Assembly (NCBI GenBank): GCA_029861675.1
Contig: JAOTYV010000321.1
Location: 1-5,096, forward strand
DNA: 5,096 nt
Direction of reading: 5' to 3'
Source: Alphaproteobacteria bacterium
GTDB taxonomy: Bacteria > Pseudomonadota > Alphaproteobacteria > UBA8366
Part shown: positions 1-5,096 of the stretch, in pieces
Layout: every line of letters begins with the position of its first letter
How positions within the stretch are numbered: position 1 is the stretch's first letter
Program-made: the position numbers and the translations under genes
Notes under the pieces: model-generated
Databases searched by the model: none
Told to the model about the DNA's origin: nothing
The model's input: the letters and a program-made list of their open reading frames with translations, nothing else

Positions 1-1094
1 CCCGACTGGGTCTGTTTGGTCGCATACATCGCGACATCCGCGCGTTGGATCAGGTCGCTGGCTTCGGTTCCATGGTCGGGATATCGGGCGATACCGATGC
101 TGGCACCCACTTCGAGGTTGATGCCGTCCAGTTCAAAAGGCTTGCACAACGTCTCGATGATCGTTTTGGAAAGATCGACGGCAATCGAATCGTCCCCGGA
201 ATCCGGCAGGAGAACGCAGAACTCGTCGCCGCCAAAGCGGGCGAGCGTCGCGTCCTCGGGTTTCAGAGCGGTGAGCTGCTTGGCAATGGCCTGCAGCAGA
301 CGGTCGCCGATTGGGTGACCCAGCGTATCGTTGACCTCCTTGAACCGGTCGAGATCGAGCAGCAGGACCGAAAAAGCGCTTTTCTGATCCGCCGATTTTT
401 CGATGGTCGACCGGAGCCTATTGAAGAACAGCGACCGGTTGGCGAGCCCGGTCAGGTCGTCGTGCAGCGCCTGATGTTCGAGCGCCATTTGCTGCTGCCG
501 ATACGCGCTCAAATCGCGCACGAACAGGGTGATCCGTTGGATGCTGTTCGCCGGCGCCTTACTGACGATGAGTTCGACGGGAAAGGTCTTGCCGCTGCGG
601 CGCACGGCGACGGTCTCATACGCACCGTCGACCGCATCCAGGAGCGAATTTTGACGCCAGCCCGGCGCTTTCTCGCACATTTCGCTGAACAAGTGGCGGA
701 CGTGCAGGCCGATCATTTCATTGGCCTCGTTGCCATACATCGCTTCGATGGCGGGGTTGACCATTTGGATGACTTCGTTGCCGTCCAGCGTGACGATGCC
801 CATGCCGGCATTCGTTGGAATCGCGGGCGCGCGCCGCCGGCCGATGCCCATCGAAGGCCGCCGCCGTACCGGACCGTTGGTAAAGATCCGGCGGTGCAGC
901 GCGGGGCCGATCCACACCGCAATGAGCGTCAAAATCGCGCCGGCGACCGTTAGCGGCCAGGCATGGTTTTCCATACCGGTGAAGGAGAGTGTCCAGTGCG
1001 ACACCGACAAGATTGTCGCCGCCGACGCCGCTGCCAGGACACAAATACCGATCCAACGCCATCGAACCGCAAACTTGCGTATCGTGTATAACAT
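1..1094 (-). CDS. Membrane-anchored PAS-GGDEF diguanylate cyclase (3' end outside window)
   Basis: Predicted to make cyclic di-GMP from two GTP at the inner membrane. About 364 residues are present; the C-terminus is cut by the left edge. In order: two hydrophobic helices (about residues 15-33 and 46-66) with a short periplasmic loop, a basic linker (70-90), a PAS domain (about 92-197, with GIVTLDG and an RRSGKTFPVEL strand), then a GGDEF domain from about 205. Visible GGDEF landmarks are HDDLTGLANR at 211, metal-site DLDRFKEVND at 247-256, an intact GGDEF active site at 288-292 (bases 219-233), ASIGIARYPDHG and ADVAMY. The product-inhibition RxxD site is absent: the equivalent residues are PEDA. 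The ATG at 1092-1094 is chosen because GAGAAGG (1105-1111) lies 10 bases upstream and the first helix follows directly. The ADVAMYATKQTQSG ending resembles GGDEF-EAL proteins, so an EAL domain may follow outside the window; this is inference. Cyclase activity is well supported, the sensed signal is unknown. Confidence 0.95.
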   Translation of the reverse strand, partial: MLYTIRKFAVRWRWIGICVLAAASAATILSVSHWTLSFTGMENHAWPLTVAGAILTLIAVWIGPALHRRIFTNGPVRRRPSMGIGRRRAPAIPTNAGMGIVTLDGNEVIQMVNPAIEAMYGNEANEMIGLHVRHLFSEMCEKAPGWRQNSLLDAVDGAYETVAVRRSGKTFPVELIVSKAPANSIQRITLFVRDLSAYRQQQMALEHQALHDDLTGLANRSLFFNRLRSTIEKSADQKSAFSVLLLDLDRFKEVNDTLGHPIGDRLLQAIAKQLTALKPEDATLARFGGDEFCVLLPDSGDDSIAVDLSKTIIETLCKPFELDGINLEVGASIGIARYPDHGTEASDLIQRADVAMYATKQTQS

Positions 1095-1104
1095 TTGCGT
1101 AGTA

Positions 1105-1111
1105 CCTTCTC
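1105..1111 (-). promoter_or_regulatory. Ribosome binding site of the diguanylate cyclase
   Basis: GAGAAGG on the minus strand, 10 bases before the ATG at 1092-1094. It decides the start: the only other nearby in-frame candidate, a GTG further upstream, would overlap this region and lacks a comparable site. Confidence 0.7.
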
Positions 1112-1214
1112 TCGCCACGTGTCCGACGCGTTGTTGGTCAATTGTTTAGGCGCGGTTGTCCGCCAGGAAATCCGAATAGATTTGCCCAATAGAAGTAGAC
1201 CTTCTGAATATAAG

Positions 1215-1226
1215 AGAACGCGTTCT
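1215..1226. repeat. Perfect 12-base palindrome
   Basis: AGAACGCGTTCT is identical to its reverse complement. It lies 121-132 bases upstream of the cyclase start and 9 bases from a second palindrome, which suggests a protein-binding site. The pattern GAAC-N2-GTTC does not match the spacing of known LexA boxes. The binding protein is unknown. Confidence 0.6.
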
Positions 1227-1235
1227 TGACTAATA

Positions 1236-1257
1236 CATTTTGAATCTATTCAAAATG
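1236..1257. repeat. Perfect 10-base inverted repeat with 2-base centre
   Basis: Left arm CATTTTGAAT (1236-1245), centre CT, right arm ATTCAAAATG (1248-1257); all ten positions pair. The stem is AT-rich and has no following T-run on either strand, so an operator is more likely than a terminator. It lies at the edge of the 15% GC tract, upstream of the cyclase gene. Confidence 0.7.
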
Positions 1258-1331
1258 GACTAGTACTTTCGTATTAAATGTAATAAATATAGAAATAATA
1301 CTTTGATTTATCTAAATATTCCTACTGCCAA

Positions 1332-1353
1332 CGGCAGAATTACCCTTCTGCCG
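1332..1353 (-). terminator. Hairpin over the stop codon of the decarboxylase-like gene
   Basis: CGGCAGAA (1332-1339) and TTCTGCCG (1346-1353) pair perfectly over a 6-base loop holding the TAA stop (1340-1342). A further CTGCC (1325-1329) can pair instead with GGCAG (1333-1337), giving a competing hairpin. No long T-run follows directly on the minus strand, only an AT-rich tract, so intrinsic termination is uncertain. The hairpin could instead stabilise the 3' end of the message. Confidence 0.4.
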
Positions 1354-2314
1354 AGAACATTTCTTCCAGGGTAAGCCGGCGCGCCGTCACCCCTTGCTCA
1401 TAGGCCTGACGGGTTAGCGCCTCAAGGGCCGTCCGATTGGCGTCGATCCCATAGGGCCAGAACTCGGGTCCCATGATCGCCACCGTTTCGCCGACCGCAT
1501 CCGCCAGCCAGGGCAGGGCGATTTTGAGAGCCTGCACCGCCCGGAGATCGTCCATCGCGATTGCTTTGGCTTTCTCGAAGGCCGTGCATAGGCTCTCGGC
1601 GAGCCATGGGTGCTGCTTCATCAGGCCGGTCTTGACACCGACAGGATGCATGATCGGGAAGATGCCGGTTTTCTTGAAGTAGGCTTTTTCGTCCCGGACG
1701 TAGTCGGGAAAGAGCCGGCCCACATGCGGGGCGTTGTCGAGAAAGCAGGGCGGCGGTTTGTAGGCGAGCAGCGCGTCGATTTCGCCCGACCTCAACATTG
1801 AATCGAGGAAATTGCCGTCCGGCGCCACCGTCACGTCGATATCGCGCGCCAATGCGGGCGCTTCGATGGACTCCCGTTCGCGGACGTCCACGTCGCCCAT
1901 GCACCAGCGGATATCCCCGGGCCCGATGCCATATTCGTCGGCCAGAATTCCGCGGGCGACGACCGCCGCGGTCATGGTGTACTCACGCACGCCGACCAGG
2001 CGTCCCTTCAGGTCCTCCGGCCGCTCGATACCCCGGTCGGTACGGATAAAGAAGGCGGAATGCCGGAAGCTGCGTGAAGGAAAGACCGGGATCAAGGTAT
2101 AGGCATTTTCCCCGCGACCGCATTGCGCCATGAAATTGCTGAAGGACAGTTCGCTGACGTCGAACTCCCCATGGGTCAGCGCCCGGGTAAACATCTCCTC
2201 GATCGGCATGGTCAGGAACGTCGCGTCGCATCCGTCGACCGTGACACGGCCATCCAGAAGCGCTCGGGTGCGGTCGTAATCCCAGCAAGCGATGGTGATG
2301 GGGAGGGGCGCCAC
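1340..2314 (-). CDS. 4,5-dihydroxyphthalate decarboxylase family protein (periplasmic-binding-protein fold)
   Basis: A 324-residue protein of the family typified by Pht5, which decarboxylates 4,5-dihydroxyphthalate to protocatechuate. The family has the NMT1/substrate-binding-protein fold, and members are often annotated as ABC-transporter binding proteins. Visible landmarks are CWDYDRTRALLDGRV (10-24), FDVSELSFSNF (51-61), IPVFPSRSFRHSAFFIR (75-91), EDLKGRLVGVREYTMTAA (100-117), LLAYKPPP (182-189) and TGIFPIMHPVGVK (216-228). Length fits the family (about 320-330). There is no signal peptide or lipobox, which favours a cytosolic enzyme over a transport receptor. The start is a GTG at 2312-2314, just before the conserved first strand. 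Its Shine-Dalgarno is poor, but the upstream gene stops 13 bases before, so translational coupling is likely. No phthalate dioxygenase or dehydrogenase gene is nearby, so the true substrate is open. Family confident, reaction uncertain. Confidence 0.88.
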   Translation of the reverse strand: MAPLPITIACWDYDRTRALLDGRVTVDGCDATFLTMPIEEMFTRALTHGEFDVSELSFSNFMAQCGRGENAYTLIPVFPSRSFRHSAFFIRTDRGIERPEDLKGRLVGVREYTMTAAVVARGILADEYGIGPGDIRWCMGDVDVRERESIEAPALARDIDVTVAPDGNFLDSMLRSGEIDALLAYKPPPCFLDNAPHVGRLFPDYVRDEKAYFKKTGIFPIMHPVGVKTGLMKQHPWLAESLCTAFEKAKAIAMDDLRAVQALKIALPWLADAVGETVAIMGPEFWPYGIDANRTALEALTRQAYEQGVTARRLTLEEMFSAEG

Positions 2315-2327
2315 GGTTTCGTCGGAT

Positions 2328-3077
2328 CTATTTGCCGGACCGCTCGGCGGCGGAGTCCTGCCGGCGGGCGGCGATGAATTCCTCGATTTCCGCTTCGGTC
2401 ATCACGTCCCGGAACATTTCATTCCGCATATTGACGCGCTGCCGGCTGATTGCGCGCACCGCCTCGGTGATACGCTGCAAATCGGCGTCCGTGTCGATAA
2501 GCCCGGCCGCTTCCCGGGCCTGCTCATGATAATGGTCCTGTTCGTCGTCGAAGATGGTTTTCATCGCCTTGGCGGTCATGTCGTTGACGGTATTGCCGCC
2601 TAATTTCGCGCCTTCCCGGAACAACCGTGCGCCGCCGCCCTCGGTCAGCCCGACCGCCGCGCGATCGAGATCCGAGCCGCCCTCCACATAGCCGCGCCGC
2701 AATTCGCCGAGTTGCTTTTCCTGTGGCAGCTGTACGGCGTCGTCCGGCGATATCGGGCGGCCGACCAGATGCTCGAATACATCGGCAAGCAGGACGTAGT
2801 GGTTGAATTCCTGGGTTAATTGCTCCAACAGAAAGTGGTAGTGGTGGCGATCGATGTCCTTGTCGACGCGCGGGAACTGCTCGACCAGATTGGCGAGCTC
2901 ACGGTGCAGCCCGTTGAAGAACCCGTCGACCGGATTGAGTTCCTTCCAGAGCTGTGCTCGAAGATAAAAAATATGATCCTCGTCGGTCGCCTTGGCGAAG
3001 AACCGACGAGCGATTTCCGCCTCGGTTTCCCAATAGGGATAGGCGGCGTCGATTAAGGCCTGTTTATGGTCGGGCAT
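2328..3077 (-). CDS. Ferritin-like all-helical protein, candidate diiron protein
   Basis: A 249-residue, highly charged, mostly helical soluble protein with no signal peptide or membrane segment. I do not recognise a named family. Two ExxH motifs stand out: E90-F-N-H93 in a long helix (about 80-105) and E179-Q-D-H182 in another (about 168-192). With E60 on an earlier helix and E146 or E155 on a third, this gives the order E, ExxH, E, ExxH seen in ferritin-like diiron four-helix bundles; the E60-to-E90 distance of 30 fits. A diiron oxidase, oxygenase or iron-handling role is therefore possible but inferred. The start ATG (3075-3077) has GAAGGG (3087-3092) 9 bases upstream. It ends in TAG 13 bases before the decarboxylase-like gene, so the two are almost certainly co-transcribed and perhaps act together. 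It could also be a structural helical protein without metal. Confidence 0.85.
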   Translation of the reverse strand: MPDHKQALIDAAYPYWETEAEIARRFFAKATDEDHIFYLRAQLWKELNPVDGFFNGLHRELANLVEQFPRVDKDIDRHHYHFLLEQLTQEFNHYVLLADVFEHLVGRPISPDDAVQLPQEKQLGELRRGYVEGGSDLDRAAVGLTEGGGARLFREGAKLGGNTVNDMTAKAMKTIFDDEQDHYHEQAREAAGLIDTDADLQRITEAVRAISRQRVNMRNEMFRDVMTEAEIEEFIAARRQDSAAERSGK

Positions 3078-3138
3078 CGCGCTTTTCCCTTCGGCATGGA
3101 TTCGGTGGCGGTGATAGTCGCCAAACCCGGCGTCAGCG

Positions 3139-4086
3139 TCAAACGGGCTCCAAATTTAGGGAATTCTTGAACCACTGGCCGGTTTTCCAATCGCGGACAA
3201 ACACCATCCGCTCGATGACCGCAACTTTGAGCGGTTGCTCGGGAAATGCGGTCGACCCGATTACCTGAAAGGACTCCATGTCCAGAGTCACGACATCGCC
3301 GCTATAGGGGCGCGCCACTGAACATAACGCGTCATCGTCGTGGAACCAGAAATCACCAACGAATTGCTGGTAACCGTCCTGTTTGTCGCCTTGTAGCCGA
3401 ATCGATTTCTCGATTGTCCATGATCCGGTTTCTATGCGCAGGAGCGTATCGTAATCGATCGCCCAAAGCTCGTTTGCACTGGTTCTGAAATGCAATTTGG
3501 GGTTGCCGTAGTTGCCGCTCAAGCGAATCTTGCCAACGGCGATACGTGCTGTTGGGTCGTAAATGACCGGTTCCGAATCGCGTTGCACCGAAAAGATCAG
3601 GTTTTCGCTATCGGGTATCCGACAAACCGAGACGATTCCTTGATACATCTTATCGTAACTGTCGTCGTACCAGTCGAGCTCGATGAGTTCCGCATCCCCA
3701 AATTCGTTGAGATGGATAAGGTAATAGTCGAACTGGCCGGTCAGACTTCCGCGGCTTAAATGTGCCACATAGAACCGGTCGAGATGCCGCCATACCAGCG
3801 GATTCCCCTCGACCGACGATCGCGCGGCAGCAATGGTCCATTTAGACAGAATTCGTGCCGGGTCGGCGAAGGAATGCGCGGTAATTTCGAGTGCCTTGCA
3901 GTCCTCGAAATGATGACATGCAGCAAAATATCCGTCCGAGCCCTCACGGAGCCCGACGAAGGATGCATCGCTAAGCGACATATGGAAAGGCGCGGTTTTC
4001 TTGCCGATCTGCCATATCGAGAGGCCGCCTTTATCGACCCATCCAATAGAGGAAATTATTACATCTTTTCCCGGGCTTACGATCAT
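3139..4086 (-). CDS. Hypothetical protein, probable beta-propeller
   Basis: A 315-residue protein of unknown function. The sequence is almost all short beta-strands separated by polar turns, in about six or seven units of 40-50 residues. Examples are DSENLIFSVQRDSEPVIYDP followed by TARIAVGKIRLSG, then SANELWAIDYDTLLRIETG followed by SWTIEKSIRLQG, then a VVTLDMESFQVIGSTAF unit. This pattern matches YVTN/WD40-like propellers, which bind proteins or ligands. No signal peptide or membrane helix is seen, so it is probably cytosolic. The ATG at 4084-4086 is the first available start: an in-frame TGA lies at 4102-4104. Its ribosome site is weak (AGG at 4092-4094). The next gene starts 61 bases after its stop with no clear terminator between them, so it probably leads the operon. 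Base composition is lower in GC than its neighbours (26 of 60 at 3601-3660 against 45 of 60 at 2641-2700), a possible sign of separate origin. Confidence 0.8.
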   Translation of the reverse strand: MIVSPGKDVIISSIGWVDKGGLSIWQIGKKTAPFHMSLSDASFVGLREGSDGYFAACHHFEDCKALEITAHSFADPARILSKWTIAAARSSVEGNPLVWRHLDRFYVAHLSRGSLTGQFDYYLIHLNEFGDAELIELDWYDDSYDKMYQGIVSVCRIPDSENLIFSVQRDSEPVIYDPTARIAVGKIRLSGNYGNPKLHFRTSANELWAIDYDTLLRIETGSWTIEKSIRLQGDKQDGYQQFVGDFWFHDDDALCSVARPYSGDVVTLDMESFQVIGSTAFPEQPLKVAVIERMVFVRDWKTGQWFKNSLNLEPV

Positions 4087-4114
4087 CCGAACCTGACCTT
4101 GTCAGCATGACCCA

Positions 4115-4127
4115 GTGATAAAATCAC
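4115..4127. repeat. 13-base dyad GTGAT-N3-ATCAC
   Basis: GTGAT (4115-4119) and ATCAC (4123-4127) pair perfectly around AAA. It begins 29 bases upstream of the propeller gene's ATG, where a bound repressor could block that transcript. The half-site spacing is one base shorter than a CRP site and the arms do not match FNR, so no regulator is named. Confidence 0.55.
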
Positions 4128-4135
4128 GATAAAAA

Positions 4136-4170
4136 ATTTTGCATCGCAAAATTTCTTTGCGATGCAAAAT
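4136..4170. repeat. Perfect 15-base inverted repeat made of two smaller dyads
   Basis: Arms at 4136-4150 and 4156-4170 are perfect reverse complements around a 5-base loop (ATTTC). Each arm is itself a dyad: TTTTGC-ATC-GCAAAA at 4137-4151 and TTTGC-GAT-GCAAA at 4156-4168, with centres 18 bases apart. Four copies of the GCAAA/TTTGC half-site result. In a divergent promoter region this is best read as a double operator. Read on the minus strand, the stem is followed by a run of T (complement of 4131-4135), so it also looks like an intrinsic terminator or attenuator ahead of the propeller gene. Confidence 0.85.
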
Positions 4171-4214
4171 AAATGTTTATCCTTGTACCCGTTCGAGGGA
4201 ATTAACAGTAACGT

Positions 4215-4220
4215 GAAGGG
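4215..4220 (+). promoter_or_regulatory. Ribosome binding site of the CoA transferase
   Basis: GAAGGG, 5 bases before the ATG at 4226-4228. It decides that start over the in-frame ATG seven codons later (residue 8), which lacks such a site at the proper distance. Confidence 0.75.
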
Positions 4221-4225
4221 CTGGA

Positions 4226-5096
4226 ATGACAAAATCCGAATCAGCGATGCGCGACATTCTGAGCCGGGCCGAGCGTCACTTAGCGCCCTCGGACGCCTTG
4301 GACCTGACCGATTTCGCTCCGATCCTGCCGACTAATTTCCTGATCGAGGCGGCAGGCGCCGGCGCGCTTGCGGCGGCGGGACTTGCGGCGGCGGATTTGT
4401 GGGCGCATCGCACCGGAAACCGGCAAGGCGTTTCGATCGACACCAAGACCGCGGCGGTGGCACTTCGCAGCGAGCGCTATTTGCGCGTCGATGATGGTGA
4501 ACCTGCGGACCCGTGGAGCCCGATTGCCGGTTTCTATCAGGCCGGCGATGGCCGCTGGATTCAGCTCCATACCAATTTTCCCCATCATCGGGATGGCGTG
4601 CTGAAAGTGCTTGGGTGTGCGGATGACCGGGCGGCGGTTGCCGGAGCCATCGAAGGCTGGGAAGCGGAAGCGCTGGAGACGGCGCTCGCCGAGGCCAATA
4701 TGTGCGCCCGCATGATACGGAGCGCCGATGAATGGGCGGCGCACCCGCAAGGGATTGCGGTGGCCGGTTTGCCATTGTTCGAAATCGTGAAAATCGGCGA
4801 GGCGCCGCCGGAACCGCTCCGCGCTCCGCAAGGTGGGGTTGACCGGCCGCTCGCGGGGGTGCGGACGCTCGATTTGACGCGGGTGCTGGCGGGGCCGGTT
4901 TGCGGGCGGCTCCTGGCGGGCTTCGGCGCGGACGTCATGCGGATCGCGGGGCCGCATCTGCCTTCGGTCGAGACCCTGGTGATCGATACGGGGCTGGGTA
5001 AGCTTTCGGCGCATCTCGACCTGCGGCAAGCGGCGGATCGCGACCGGCTCATGGCGCTGGCTTTGGCGTCCGATATCTTGTGCAGGCGTACCGTCC
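4226..5096 (+). CDS. CaiB/BaiF-family (class III) CoA transferase with permuted motif order (3' end outside window)
   Basis: The first 290 residues are present; the rest runs off the right edge. Class III enzymes move CoA between organic acids in the cytosol. The canonical family N-terminus appears only at about residue 208: [19 protein letters not shown], then GADVMRI and the [16 protein letters not shown] stretch. Before it, residues 36-205 resemble the second half of a usual family member: a Gly/Ala-rich helix ending in [13 protein letters not shown] (61-73), [25 protein letters not shown] (99-115), a [13 protein letters not shown] helix and [11 protein letters not shown] (166-176). So the order is C-terminal-like half, then N-terminal half: a circular permutation or a fusion of a partial copy to a second domain. 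At the position I align with the catalytic Asp of formyl-CoA transferase there is Ala42, with Glu41 beside it. It diverges from the three-gene minus-strand unit. Family confident; substrate unknown. Confidence 0.9.
   Translation, partial: MTKSESAMRDILSRAERHLAPSDALDLTDFAPILPTNFLIEAAGAGALAAAGLAAADLWAHRTGNRQGVSIDTKTAAVALRSERYLRVDDGEPADPWSPIAGFYQAGDGRWIQLHTNFPHHRDGVLKVLGCADDRAAVAGAIEGWEAEALETALAEANMCARMIRSADEWAAHPQGIAVAGLPLFEIVKIGEAPPEPLRAPQGGVDRPLAGVRTLDLTRVLAGPVCGRLLAGFGADVMRIAGPHLPSVETLVIDTGLGKLSAHLDLRQAADRDRLMALALASDILCRRTV

Larger units (their letters stand above)
1095..1339. promoter_or_regulatory. AT-rich intergenic region upstream of the diguanylate cyclase
   Basis: This 245-base gap lies between the start of the cyclase gene and the stop of the decarboxylase-like gene, both on the minus strand. 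I see no credible gene in it. It should hold the cyclase promoter and the end of the three-gene transcript. Bases 1261-1320 contain only 9 G or C in 60 (15%), in sharp contrast to the flanking genes. Two perfect palindromes (1215-1226 and 1236-1257) lie 121 to 163 bases upstream of the cyclase start. GAATAGATT at 1174-1182 recurs inverted inside the second palindrome (1243-1251). TATATT-like -10 candidates exist on the minus strand, but none has a convincing -35 partner, so no promoter is placed. Confidence 0.6.
4087..4225. promoter_or_regulatory. Divergent control region between the operon and the CoA transferase
   Basis: This 139-base region separates two divergently transcribed units and must supply at least one promoter in each direction. 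It is much more AT-rich than its flanks and holds several perfect dyads (4115-4127 and the nested set at 4136-4170). No regulator gene adjoins it within the window. I could not place -35/-10 pairs with acceptable spacing: TTGTCA (plus strand, near 4110) has only about 14 bases before TAAAAT. Confidence 0.65.

Noticed and set aside
45..953. 302-residue open frame on the plus strand
   Set aside because: It lies antisense to the PAS-GGDEF gene, which has full family motifs. The plus-strand product is low in recognisable structure and is a typical GC-rich shadow frame.
950..1189. 79-residue minus-strand frame beginning upstream of the cyclase start
   Set aside because: It overlaps the cyclase N-terminus in another frame, has an Arg-rich composition typical of shadows, and shows no family motif.
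1215..1226. LexA/SOS box
   Set aside because: The half-sites are separated by 2 bases. Alphaproteobacterial LexA sites use a 7-base spacing with direct repeats, and Gram-positive sites use 4.
1422..1904. 160-residue minus-strand frame inside the decarboxylase-like gene
   Set aside because: Shadow frame with Arg/Gly-rich composition; the conserved family motifs are all in the overlapping main frame.
1340..2314. Periplasmic solute-binding protein of an ABC transporter
   Set aside because: The fold is shared, but there is no signal peptide or lipobox and no permease or ATPase gene nearby; the sequence motifs match the decarboxylase family.
4115..4127. CRP or FNR binding site
   Set aside because: GTGA and TCAC are 5 rather than 6 bases apart, and the arms lack the TTGAT/ATCAA of FNR.
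4280..5029. 249-residue minus-strand frame opposite the CoA transferase
   Set aside because: Arg/Pro-rich shadow of a gene with clear CaiB/BaiF motifs and a good ribosome binding site on the plus strand.

Overview
The window looks like chromosomal DNA from a GC-rich Gram-negative bacterium, most likely an alphaproteobacterium. This rests on high GC in most coding stretches, a membrane-anchored PAS-GGDEF protein, a 4,5-dihydroxyphthalate-decarboxylase-like protein and a CaiB/BaiF CoA transferase. No rRNA, tRNA, CRISPR array, insertion sequence or integrase is visible. The taxonomic call is an inference from gene content, not from a marker gene.

Layout. (1) Bases 1-1094, minus strand: a diguanylate cyclase with two transmembrane helices, a PAS domain and a GGDEF domain; its 3' end lies left of the window. 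(2) Bases 1095-1339: a 245-base non-coding gap with a very AT-rich core and two perfect palindromes. (3) Bases 1340-4086, minus strand: three co-directional genes, probably an operon, read in the order beta-propeller-like protein (3139-4086), ferritin-like helical protein (2328-3077) and 4,5-dihydroxyphthalate-decarboxylase-family protein (1340-2314). The last two are 13 bases apart. (4) Bases 4087-4225: a divergent control region with nested perfect inverted repeats. (5) Bases 4226 to the right edge, plus strand: a CaiB/BaiF-family CoA transferase whose motifs occur in permuted order; its 3' end lies right of the window.

How the genes may work together. The CoA transferase and the three-gene minus-strand set diverge from one 139-base region rich in dyads, so shared control is plausible. 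A CoA transferase, a decarboxylase-like protein without an export signal and a candidate diiron protein would fit an uncharacterised catabolic route for an organic (perhaps aromatic) acid. None of the usual phthalate-pathway genes is present, so the substrate is unknown. The diguanylate cyclase is separated by its own intergenic region and is probably an unrelated signalling unit.
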